This document shows positions 45,601 through 58,600 of a DNA stretch of 64,000 nucleotides, piece by piece. This stretch comes from Membranipora membranacea (lineage: Eukaryota; Bryozoa; Gymnolaemata; Cheilostomatida; Membraniporidae): the NCBI GenBank assembly GCA_914767715.1, contig OU612070.1, forward strand, positions 2,375,501 to 2,439,500, in the 5' to 3' direction. The position numbers and the translations under genes are program-made. The stretch's first letter is position 1. Every line of letters starts with the position of its first letter. Below the pieces are notes generated by a model. That model worked only from the letters and a program-made list of their open reading frames with translations. It did not search any database and was not told the origin of the DNA.

Positions 45601-48600
45601 AAACTTCATCAGAACTTTTACTCAGGTTCCAGAAATTAACCTGTTGGAACTATTATTATTATTTAGATTGAAAACCATTAATTTATTATTATTGCCCATA
45701 ATGATCATTAATCATTACTGCATCAAGCTAGCCTGGCCTAATCTGCACAAAGCCCTTACTTACACTATGGTAATGGATGTAGGAGCATCTGATTGGCTAA
45801 AATATCTGGTTGGCTGGTCTTCGCTACAAATATTTGGTTATTGGATGTTTCAGTTATTGGTATTCCTTGATATACTACCATTCATTCATCTGAAATCACA
45901 GAGTCTAGCAGATGTGTGGAAATAGTTGGAGCTGTAAAGTCTGCTGGAATTATCACACGGACTAATAAACTCAAATTTCTTGGATATTTTCTAGTCGTTG
46001 GATATTCTGGATATTCTGCGCACTTATATTAACAGGTAGGATCCATAGTGATGATCTTTGCATTGTTTACTGCTGACAGATGTCTTTCAGGGAATATAAA
46101 ACTGATCTTGCCTGATATGGGGTCAGAGAATGTGGACCAACTCAACCTAGGATAGCTCTGAAGTGGTATAATACTGCTTAGACAGTGATTTTCGATGAGA
46201 ATACTTATGTAATGAATCATGGCGTATGACTTTATTTATAGCACTCCTTTCCTTTACCGAGCAATTCTCTGGGTTACTTTTTCCTTGTTGTACCTTTTTT
46301 ATGGCAATTGGTGGTAGACATAAGTGTTCCTGATTTCCGTCACATCATGAAGTATGACATCATAGCGTCTAATTTTATTCGTTGTACTGGGAGTATTGCT
46401 GTTCTGTTGCCAACATGATCTTGTCTGGAATGAAGGATTAGCATATTTCTTCATCCCAAGACTGATTTTTAGGATATTTCATTGTCTTAGTTCAAGTACA
46501 TGGTCTGTCTAGTAGAAACAGATAATCGGATTAACCATTCTCTGAGTTGATTACTTTACTGATTTCGCATAGCTCGCATAGTTTTTGCTTCACAAACCAC
46601 AACAACTTTAAAGCAGAAATCTCTGTCATCAGAAGAGACATCGAGATCTTTATTCAGCTTGGAGTGTTTCATGTTGGGTCAGCTAAGATCTTAAATTCAT
46701 TTGCTTGTTTGTAGAATCTTATGTACCGTTGTGCAGTGAAAGATGAAACAGTTTCAATTTCGGAATTTGTCTAACATCTGATCACTGTGTTAGGCAACAA
46801 TTTGCCTGAATTAGCACTGATAGATTTGAAACTTTGAAGAATACAGAAAAAAATATGGTTCTCGTTAACACAATACTGTGGTGTAATGTTTCACAATTTG
46901 TACTTCAATGTCTGTATGATTCAATAGTACTGAGTCTAACACTTATGAGTACAGAATAATTGTACATGTCAGCCCTGTGAATCTCACTGGAGAGAGTTTG
47001 ATTAGCCTGCAGGTATACTTTGGGGGCTCCTGCTGGACATTGCCAAACATATTTGAAGTTGTCTGAAGACAAATGTCTACCTGTCCACCCCAATACGCAG
47101 GCTAGGGTTTTTATAGATACTAAGCATTTCACTTAGTTTTGGGGAATCCCACTAAAATGCTATGAATATTAGCTACAGTATAGTTTGGTTAGTTTTGAGG
47201 TGACAAGATGTTAGCTAGTAACTTCATTCGCTAGCAGAGGTGGCAGTTTATATAACGTAAAGCCACAAAGTGAACTATGTTAAGCCTGCAGATACTTTAC
47301 CCCTCTCTGTGTTTCACATTCCTGGGAACAATAGGATCCAGGTATGAAATGTTAGGACTCCTTTATGATCGATTGTGGTTTGGTATGTTTCACATTGAGT
47401 GGCTCATTAATGGCTCTGGGCTGTCCTACTGATTAATTACCAATATTATGTTTATAAATAATGTGAGTCATTAAGACACTGATCTAAAACAAAGCCTGGG
47501 GCCCATGTTTGTTGATTGATTTGAATTTTTCACTTATATAGACTACCATTTGTTAGAGATTCGGTTCTTATGGGGCCTCGGTCTAACATCTGACAGCATG
47601 CCTCATAAGTAATTTCCCTGCTAATCGAATTAATTAGTGCAAATAGCAGGAAGGTTTAAAGTGCTAGTGTTGATATATTTGCCAGATTTTTACCTGATTT
47701 TATATCCACTGCTCAACTAGGGGTGTTAGACAAGTAATTGCCACCTGTTCACAGCATAAATTATATAAAATTCTTCCTTCATATCAAGCTAGAACTGATG
47801 TGATGATACATCACTCGTAAAAAAAAAGAGAAAAACATCAAATGAATCAGACAGCCAACAGCTCTCAATGTGTAGAGGGCACCCGAGGTTGTCATCTCAA
47901 GGGGTACTGCTGTGTTCACTACACCCCTGCCATTTACTAAGTACTTCAGATGTCAGCATGTTTTGCTAGTAATCTTGCCAGTTTAACATTTCTGGGTAAT
48001 GGTTCAAGCAGATGATACCAACACCATCAGATTAAAGTCATCATTGACTTGAGTGTTTTCATGTATGTTGTTGAAAGTTTTGGCTCATGCCTGGGTACTT
48101 CTCGAGAAGTTCTGGCAACTGCTTGATAATAATTCGATCGAGTTTGTCTCAAATTACCTAAACATTTATGTTACACAGTTAGCAGAGAGACACCGGCTAT
48201 TGTTCCATTAGTGATTGCAAAAGTGGGGCAAAAGTTCAGTATCAGTATTTTTGGGCTGCTACTCTTCTACAGTATGTGAAATATGTTGGAGTTGGAGCAC
48301 CTGTTTTAATGGGTGGATAATAGGTTGTAATTTGGCAAGTTTGTGGGATAATTCCTGTTCACTGCCCGTGTAAGATGGTGTTTGATTGACAGCGCGAGGT
48401 TAATAACACATGTGTTTTCCAGGTGGAAGTACACACGACAATCATTTGTAATAGCAGTGGAATTTTATTTTAGTTATTTTAATTCGCTGAGCGGCTGTTG
48501 TTGACGTAGATTGATGCTGTGAAGGCTGCTCGTGATGTGTGTGGATTAATTTGAGGGGGTTGAGAGGAGTGAAGTGGAGAACCAGAACCTGGATAGTTGC

Positions 48601-51600
48601 TAGCGGAAGTTTTAGAGTGACGTCTGTTTGATTGTGTGATGTGGTAGAATAAGAGCTGACAAGGTAGGAAACTAATACAATTTGTATTACTGATATTCTT
48701 GTAATCTTTGTGCTGTGTCTCTTCATTTCCATATTCAATGAACAAAATTGACCCCTTGATTGAAAAAGTGTTGATGAACAGGTCAGCGGTGTTCGTGCAA
48801 TGATGAGGAACTTTAATTTGGTGCATATCTTGATTCGCCTGCTATGGGAAAATCCTCTGTAGCTTTGTTGGCAAAGGTGTGGTCTGTCTGCGCAGGCTTT
48901 TTTATGAGTTAGGGGTGCTCTTCACATCGACAACAAAGCCAGGGGGCCGACAGGCGTGCGGCAAAGCCTGGGGGGGGGGGGGGTCAGACCAGTCATCAGG
49001 CAGTATACCCTAGCATTTAGGCAGTGATTTCCCCATAATAGCCATGTACTTTGTGTTTTAAAACAGGGATGTCTTTGTTTCAATGACTCTGCACACACTG
49101 CACACTGGTATAGTGTCTGTTGTGCCATGAAGGTTGGACATCTGTCTATATATAACTCCTAGGTTTCACGCAGCTGATAGTGATATAGTACCATATAATA
49201 CCATGCTGCCACATTGTCTATGTGATGTTCTCTACCAGCATCCAATTTCCGTATATTCTCTTCACTGTTAGTGACATCTATGATTTATAATCCTCTAACG
49301 CTTCTCTACCCAACTTCCCATATCTGCATTGTCAATAAAGCTTGTAAATACTGTGAAATTAAATTTAAAATAGTTAAATGAAACCATAGTACAAGTCAAT
49401 ATTGACAGAGCAGTGAAGGCAATGACTGGTTCTTATGACTCAATAGCTCACTTTATTACTTTTGTTTAAATTAATAAAGTCTGTTTGAAATTCTGTTTGA
49501 AACTTGCTGCCTGTTCTACAATCTGTTTATAATGGTGTAGGAAGGCACGGCTGTCTTAGGCTAGACAGCACTTTATTTTATGATCTGAAAGATTATGTAC
49601 TGCGGTTCTAGGAAGTCTGGTTCTTGGTCTGTCCAACAGATGCTTATGATGGGCGACAGAGAGATGGTTATAATAATTTTTTACTTACTGCCTGGCCTGA
49701 TGCTCACCACGATAGTTTTGCGTAGGTTATTATTATGGTATGCTTATAGTCAGACTGTGCAGCACAGTCCCAGGGTAGGGAGGTAGGGTAGGGCAGACTG
49801 TGTTATACCATCAAATCAGTGATATCCAGCATAAGATATTTCTAGGTTTCCTGATCAGGCCAAAGTTACTAGGAAGTTTGTTTATATGACATCACAATTG
49901 AAACAAAAAGCCATTTGACACCTTAAAACACATAGGCCTACCATATGGCCAGTTATGCAACAATGCCGTCTCAGATATGTAGACATTCTATTGATTAGAC
50001 TTGTTTACATATTGTGCTATTAGCAAGGTTCAGTTACTTTTCTCAATTTGTTTATTTGCTTGATTGAATCAGAGCAATTATTGGTTACTCAGGGTTATAT
50101 TTAGCTTGTGTTAGGTTTTTTGTGCTGTCTTAATCCATCGTAATATGTCAACACTACTAAAGATGACTTTTACATACGGATGGGTGGGAATTAGGACATC
50201 TTGAGTGAGATAATCTTGACACAAAATGTGGGTAAAAAAATGCTGAACCATTGTCATTATTATGTGATATATTGAGCCTATTTAGGAGTCATATTTCCAA
50301 ATATCTGGTATCGCTGGAACCCCGATACTGTGACAGGCGGAAATCTAAGTACTGCTGATTTCTGGATGCCAAAATATGAAATTACATTGTCTGATTCTGA
50401 TTACAAATAGAAATCCTCGGTACAGATATTTCTGATGAATGGAAATTAGAAATCCTGACACTCTTTCATTAATGTCGTTTGATGCCATTTTCAGTGTAGT
50501 ATCACTGTTTTAATATTTGCCCTGATAGTATTATTGATGTGTATTTTAATAGTAGGCTAGGCAGTGTTTTGTATGTTATTACTGGCAGCGTTGCAACTAA
50601 TTGATACTGTGAATTCAATAAAACTCATTGTGTTGCATAAAAACCAATACCATCAGTGAAACTTTATTTGGTGCAATTGGATTGAGATCAGAGGCAATAG
50701 AAAGCCTTGAAATATTGGCATGAGGCTCCTTTGTCTTTGTTCAGGAAAGTTTGTGACTATTCGGCTAATCCATGGCAGCATATTGACACATATATGAAGT
50801 CAGCACTCGGCAATCAAGGAATCTGTTGTCAAATGCTGAGCAAATATGACAAGTCAAAATCTTTACTGTCTTTCAGGCTGAGGAGTGATGCTAACATACA
50901 GTCCACGCTGAGCTTGCTGAAATGACCAGCCACCTATCGGGGACTAAAGAGCTCATCTAAAACATTTCGTAAGTCTTACCGTCTGCCATTTTTTGTTGTT
51001 GCAACTTTTTGGTACTTATAATAGGGATGAAGGAAAGGTGTAAAATTTGAGCTTTTTTGCACAAAAGCAGTTGTATTAGGTGTTGTAAAACGATGGTACA
51101 TCAAGGGAATTATAAAAGCTTAGCTAGAAATTTTACCACATCAATGTAATAGGGAAGTTAGATCCCTCCCCGCCTGGTTTTGAGGTATATTTGGTAGATT
51201 TTTTAACCCATGATGACGTCCTGAAGGTGTAACTAAGCAGGGCTTATCATGCTGATTTTCACATGATTTGGTATTTGGTATTTTTCCTGCAATTCCTAAA
51301 CTTCCAATCTCAATGCTAAATCTGCCGCAAAACTTTTCACTCCTCGCTGCATGCAAATTACATCATGAAGATTGATGACTCTCTGATTCTAGTATAAGGG
51401 AGTGATGAGTCTATATTCTCATGCTGGGAAATTTTTTATGGGAGAATGTCACTTTTTTGGTTTTAGTTTGTTGTTCCCCAAACCCATATCCAACCAAATT
51501 ACCTCTTAATTGACTATGGGTTTTTCACTAATCACAGACTGTGAAATGCAATAAGTCAAAAAAGGTGATTATTCTTTGATGTATAATTTTCTTGATTTTT

Positions 51601-52665
51601 TTATTACACCACATAGGTACAAAGTGGTTAAACCCAATACAGATTCATCATAGCCTGATTGTGTTACTTAGTATATGTGATTGGTAGACTTAGTAAACTT
51701 TGTCTGGGAACCTATGCCCATTTAAATAGCATTTACACTTGAAGTCCAAATTTTATGATTGTAATAGTGAAAATAGCAACAGTTATTATCGGAATTTAGA
51801 AGGTATCAATTTTGGGAGACACCTCCCACTTGACACTTGATTTTGGTAGCGATGAGCTCCAAACCCCGCATACCGACGGCATCGACCCAACAAGTCCTTA
51901 CCAATCTCCGGTACAGTATGCTGTAAATCAGTAATTGCTGCTCTGTTTGTCAGTGAAGACACTCTCTCTCTCTCTACCTAAGTCCAGCTAAACCTAGAGT
52001 ATGTCTCTTGATTTGTTAGCATCAGAAGTAACTCAAACTGAGATCTAAAATGAAGCCCATGGTGCCTTAATTGACCGACCAGCATGATCACTTATAATTC
52101 CTATTATATCCAAACTAAAAGATGTAATACCATACGCTCTTTGGAGTGCCTGGTCCAGTGAACTGGATTAGATTAGATTCTGCTGAAGCGTGTAGCTTGT
52201 GGTCCCAGGTACATGGTGTTTGTGGGGCACTCCCTCAATATGTGGGTTTTAATACCCAAACTATAGGTGACACCTGCGAAGGTTGGCGGCCCGTGGGCTG
52301 GATACGAGAAGGACATGGGCTGGTCAGGTGTTGCAAAGGTGGACAATGTCTTGTCAAAAGCAACCTGCCTCATTAAACTGCAGTTAATGAGAGTGCCCTA
52401 AATTTGTCTTTCCATTTTTTATTCAAATTGATCATTTATATGGTTTCAAAGAGCATCTATTCTTGAGTCGTCTTCCTATAAAAAACTGTTGTATCAGCCT
52501 GTCCGCTTGTAAATAAGCTAAATAATTTAAGATATTTTTACCCAGTTTATGCGGTCATCTTGTTCCAAATGTGATGAAATTCATAATTTCTAGTCAAAAT
52601 TTGCATATTGTATTAAGAAGTAATGCCAGTCATAAATAAGTTATTGTTTTATATATACATTTAAG
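36683..52665. other. 16-kb stretch without a supported gene
   Basis: AT-rich single-copy-looking DNA. I found no exon with splice sites and protein logic on either strand, no rRNA or tRNA, and no LINE protein. It may be the upstream region or a large first intron of the gene at 52.7 kb, since the exon there appears to begin at a splice acceptor. Small features: the palindrome at 44418-44467, a 14-base G run at 48970, and a CT run near 51960-51975. Confidence 0.4.
44418..44467. repeat. 50-bp palindrome (AGAGTAAGGATATATCCTTACTCT core)
   Basis: Near-perfect palindrome with 25-base arms and two or three mismatches. The core recurs at 56821-56853. Confidence 0.85.
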
Positions 52666-55600
52666 GCGAGCTGAATGAGAATAAGCCATTTACAGTGAAA
52701 ATGAGTCAATTGGAATCAAGATTACCGATGTTCGCCACCAAACTACCATCATATCCCAAGGAAACCAAGGCAGATTCAAGTTATATAATACCGCTAGATC
52801 AAGATACAAAGATCTCAGACTATGATACAGCGACCACAGCTACCACGCCACCCGATAAAAGTCCGGAATCACCTGGCAACAAATCATTTCTCAAAACTCC
52901 TACCAAAATATCCAGGATTGGGAAACCAGTGAAGAAACCATCCAGTCTACCTGCTGGTCCCAATTCACAGTGCTTCTATAGACCTGAGCATGAGAGAAAT
53001 AAGCAGAGTCCAGGTATGAATAACAATGTGGAGCCTTCGAAAAGTGTGTCATCACCGTCAACTGCTCCCAAGAGCACTGGTCAAACTAATCCCAAACCTG
53101 CTGTGTCAAGCAAGATTGGTAAATTTTCTGCAACTATGGGTAAATCTGTGCAATCTACTTCAAAACCTGCGCAAGCTAATTCAAGTAAGCCCATACTTTC
53201 ATCTACAAAACCTAACATTGCATCAGCGAAATCTATCGGATCGTCATCCAAGCCTGCTGTGTCTCCTGCCAAGCCAATTACATATCCTTTTACATCATCA
53301 AGGAAATCAGCATTTAAACCAGTAATACCTCAAACTAAAACTATGTCCCCAACAACGCTTACGAAGCCTGTAGGTATTTTACCGAAGAGTAGTGCTGCTG
53401 CTGCGACACCAACTAAAAATACTACACCTGACTCACCGACAAAGAATCTCAAACTAAGGTTGCGTAACCCGGGAAAGACTCTGACTGCTTCAAAAAGTGA
53501 GGCAAGACTCTCAGTACCTTCTAATGTTACCATGTCAGCTAAAAGGAGATCTAGCCAAGAAATCCCAACTCCTAAATTATCCAGAAGCTTTGAATCAAGC
53601 AAGTCAGATAGGCTAAGTTCGGCAAAAAGTGAGTCAAAACTTCTCGCACCTTCTCAGTCTAAATCAGGTTTGAGAAAGCCTCTAACATTCAATAAATCTC
53701 TGAAACCAACCAAACATCGACTTAGGACAGCTGAAACAAAGACTGAAGTTGTTGAGGTGCAAACAGCCTTATCCTACCCATCCTTGTCCAAAGTGTTGAG
53801 ATTACCTGAAGTGTTTGAACATACTGACTCTGATGCTGTTATACCTGCTCAACAAACTGCACACCTTGTGCAATCACAATCAAAAATCTCTGAGGAATGT
53901 CTCTACCTCAATACATGTACAAGGATTCTATCTACACATTATCTTTGGGTATCCTCATCGATAGAACAGACAGGATATGAGGTGGCTGAAGTTGATATCA
54001 CTCGAAGCTTTTCTGCGCCAGAGTTTAATTTCCCTAATGATCTCCACTATGCCAAACCTTTCACTGCCCATGTACAACCAACTCAATGCTTCACTTACCT
54101 TCAAGAGGCTCAACCTAGCTCATACAAGAAAAAACTGGTCAACTCTTTCACAGTTAGTGAACAGCTCTCACCGACAGCAGAAACTCATGCTAGACACATT
54201 GCTGACTCAATACCTGTGGCAGCCTCACAAATAGAAGTATGTGATGTGACTCAGCCATGGCCTAATACTGACTCACTCGATGGTCAATCTTCTGGGGAGA
54301 TATCGCTGATAATCCCCGAGCCTTTGGTTCCTACAAGAAGCAATCAATTGTCTCTAGATTCAATAACTGAGGCTGATGAGACGCCAGTATTGGATGATGA
54401 CCCTAAGATACACCGCAAAAAGAGACCATGCAAGAAAGCAGCCTCATTTTCGCTGACGCAAGGTATAGCTCGAGAAAAAGTTGATGAACTTATTACACAA
54501 TTCAAAGGAGGCGATGATTATTTTGTCAGTCAGCCTAAACATTCCACTGGTTTATTTAGTAATCTGCTAAATAAGATCGGAGGCCGTAGAATTCTCTCGA
54601 GGCCTCAAGAGTCCCCACCGAGGGCTCGGCGTAGTCTGAAAAATCCCAAGTCTGGATCTGACAGACCAGTTTTTGGAGGCGGAGTCATACAGCGGAGGAA
54701 ATCATCCCCCGCTCTCAAGACAAGGGAAACTAATGCATGGAACAGGTTAGTTACATTTCTGTTAACAGGGAGTATATGAAACATAAACTCACTGCTGTCA
54801 GTCAGATTCTAGGTATCTCAGAAAAGAGTTGTCTCTACTTGTTTAATGATTAGATAACTCCTTAGATAATTTAGGTTTTATCTCAACATTAGAGAAGAAA
54901 ATCTATGTTAGATTTGCATTTAGTTTACTTTGGTAAGAAAGAAATTTGTGCTTAAGATTAATTCTGCAAACTATTTGACGTTTGAAAGATACAATATTAT
55001 AGCAGATCAATTTCAAATATCAAATTTCACTCAAATACAAACCAGCGAAATTGCAAGGTCGCTACATCTTAGTTCACAAATACTTTCATCCTTTAAGACT
55101 GAATGTTATTGTTTTCTTTGCCATTTTCACTCAATAGCTTCAGCTCCAAGTCAGCTGAGCAGACGTCACCTAAACACAAGCCTGTGGTTCGAGATGACAG
55201 TCCTATCAGAAACAAGGAGGCGTACTACGGTGGTCCCCACTATCATACACCTGTAAGAGAACAAAGTCCACAGCCTGACATTCCTCTGGGGTATAGACAG
55301 AGCCCAGTGGTGAGTTGTGAAAATAGTTTTGATGAGCAATTAGAAACTTTGCTTCTGTTCATAAAAGTTCAAACATCTTCTAAGCATTTCCCAGGAAATC
55401 ACACTCATTATTTCTGAAACTGAACTGAAACTGAAACTATAACTGAAATTGAAAAGAAATTGTCTGAAAATGCACAATATGGTACAATAGTACCCTTTAC
55501 ATGTGGCAAAAAATGGCAAAGCTTAGTAAAAGATGACATATAAAATATAACTTCTCACAATGTTTAAGTGGTTGTTGTCATTCCTTTTCTGCATGGAAGG

Positions 55601-58600
55601 ATAATTCCCATCATTAGAACAAAGGTGATCATCCCACCCTCCCTGATCACAGCCTATATGGCCTAACCTCTTTCTGCGTATGTGTACTTTGGCATCCGGT
55701 GATGTGCTAATCTCATATTTTCAGGTGGAGAATGTTCCTCAGGATCCATATGAAGGCAGATATGGAGTCAATGATAGGGATGATCACATGAAATTCTACA
55801 ACAGGAAATGTCCTCTCTCCAGTCTCCCACCTACTGCTATGGTGAGGGCGTCACCGTATGTACAGAAAACGTAAGTTGTTGATTCAGAATCTGCTGTACT
55901 TATGTTTGTAGTTTTGCCTATACACACAACCAAGAAAGTGAGATCCTAAAGGAGTAAAGCATTTGCCCATAGCTATAGTCATCACTCCTCCAGGGAAGTA
56001 GACAAATCCCAATCCGTCAATGGTATCCAATCCATTTCATTCAATCCATTCTGTTCAGCATTATACCATTGCAGCGTAGCCTCAATCAATTTTTCACTCA
56101 TCCTTCATATGTCACAGTTTGATTGCTTCAACCAGTTCACTCTGAATTGTTACACCCCACTTAAACCATCTGACTCTCAGCTCAGTGTAGTCCAAATTTA
56201 CTGTTGGGGGCAATGAGCTCGGCAAGGCACGGTGCTACAATGCAGGAACTATTGCGTTCCTTTCAATACTACAGAAAATATAAACATCGCAAAAGGAATT
56301 GATGCGTGATTATTTCCTTCTTTGTAAAAAACAGCTATAGGCAAAAAACACATATTGAATTACATAGAACTACAACTCCAACAAACAACTAGTATACAAC
56401 ATCTGATTGGACGATATAACTGCAAGCAAAATTAGCCTCATAACCATTCATAGTTTCAAGTTAAAGATTTTTTTGGATTAGCATGTCTTGGAATATGGCG
56501 AGGGAATTGCGATACCGATACTTTATTAGCCTATTGAAGTAATTAATTGTGTCCGGATCACTTGCGGCATTATAAGACATGCAAACTACAGTCAGCCAAA
56601 CTCACTAAGTTTGTCCACAACAGCTAATGATTTTGGGCCCTTCTCCCTGTGATGCTATACCTATAGAGCCTCATCCCCTATTATTTATTACTGACCAATT
56701 ATAAATTTAATCGTACCAACGGGGACGACCTCATTTCTTCATTAAAATAGCATAACCTCATCAACTCTTAGTTGAGCTTTTCGAATTCAGTAGCTGGGCA
56801 GCTTTCCTGTGTGTATGATATCAGTAGAGTAAGGATATATCCTTATTCTGTGATGTTGTGTTTATATTCGGGTCGGTCATTGACATTATTTTAAAATCAG
56901 GTAGTCATGATTTGCTGTCATTCTGTATATACTATGTATATGCACAGCAGTAGTTTGTCTCAAAGTCTATGGTACAAACTACCTGTTAGGACATTTTTAA
57001 ACAACTGTCCATTCTGAGATTATGGTGACTGTCAATCACAAGAAGTTTGTTCAGAAAGTTATTAATATTTCATGTGAAGAAGATTACGTTTGTTTATTCT
57101 GAAGAGTATTACAGTGATTCTTAAGCTAAAAGTACCTCAAGTGAGTTGGTTAGTTCAATACGATATTGTTTTGCATTTATTTATTGCTGTATAAAAAACT
57201 GTTTGTAAAACATCAATTATAAACTGAAGGGCAAAGTTATATAAAGAAATATGAGTTAAAATCAATCTAGTATATAAACATGTCAACAATAATAATCTGA
57301 TATATTTGTATGCTGTGTCACTGATATCATAAACAATGCCAACATCTTCTCCTAGCCTGAGGGTCGTGTCCGAGTAGTATCTGAGGGTTTGGTGCTCTTT
57401 ACCCTGTCAGATATGATCCTCATCTGCCCTTTGTTTCTCTCTGTTGGTAATTGCCATCTTCACTTATTGTCTTATCTGTGAGAAAAAGATCCCAAGTCCC
57501 CAGAAGGCAGCAGAGCAATAGTTGACAAAGTTTTTTGGAAAGGATTCAACAATTCAAAAAGAATTTCATTGATTACACAGTAAATAACTGGAAATCTACA
57601 TTGCTGTCAAAAGGTGATATTCCTGTAAATGTTTAATTGGGCAAACACAAGATACATTTGGCAGCATAGACAAAGCACATGATTTGCACATTAACAAGTT
57701 TATCCCCTGAGCTATGGCATCCTAAGCTATTATTTGTATAAGTCATTGGTTTTATGATCTTCAACCCTACATGGCCTAGCCTGAAATTTTCTTGCAGCAC
57801 GAACATGCCTTTGTGGCTGATCATGATTCACCTTTCGTCCAGGTGGAGGTTTTGTTTGCTGTTTACCAAAATATTTACTGGCTTCTCACTTTTATTGCCC
57901 TAAAACTTCCAAAGAATTCGGTAGTCTGATAAATAGTTTTATGACTGCCGTTGGTGAACGCTGTCATCTTCAATTTAGACCACCTTGGAAAGGCTGGTAA
58001 CCAGACAAATTAAAACTCCATAAACTATAATCAAGAAATTTAAATCTCTAAAAAAACATCAAAGATTAGTGAATTTTGTTTGGGGGCCCTTGAGGCAATA
58101 ACCTCCTTCTCGGTGCACTGATTGAGGCGATGATGACCTTGAATTTTAGGGATGCATTTCAGCTAAGCGTATTTTTATTACTTGAAGTACATTTCTGTTG
58201 GCAGCATCTATTCATCATATGTACAGGTTGGGACCATTTAAACTCCTTTTGAACATCCAGTGCTACTATGATAGTATCTCAACAGCTTTATATTATTACA
58301 TCTATCAAAGTGATAATTCCTACTCAGCTTAAAAGCCTGATCTAAGAGATTAACAATAAAATAAATAGCATATGTGAGTTAAAGCTTCAAAGGTTCTATA
58401 TGTTTGTTTTACCTCTTCAAACCATAACTCCCATGTTTAGACAACCTGGGTCACAATACTTATAATTATGAATGAAGTTAATTAATAGTAATTAGAGATC
58501 TTTGATTTTACTCCATTGGTTAGATTTATTGCTGCTGAGAGGCAATAGTAATGAGGTAGCTCTCGGCTTGCATGACTGACAAAATCCTCAATGCTGATTG

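Noticed and set aside
45563-45925. 120-residue plus-strand open frame
   Set aside because: Composition reflects AT-rich DNA; no domain, no splice logic, no relatives recognised.
48442-48826. Overlapping minus-strand frames rich in Thr/Ser/His
   Set aside because: Two overlapping frames of similar length without splice sites or domains; chance.
52146-52376. Open frames on both strands just upstream of the 52.7-kb exon
   Set aside because: Both strands open over the same bases and no splice-supported connection; possibly an old repeat, not a gene.
53081-53602. Minus-strand frames antisense to the 2-kb exon
   Set aside because: Hydrophobic shadow frames produced by the Ser/Pro/Lys-rich coding strand.
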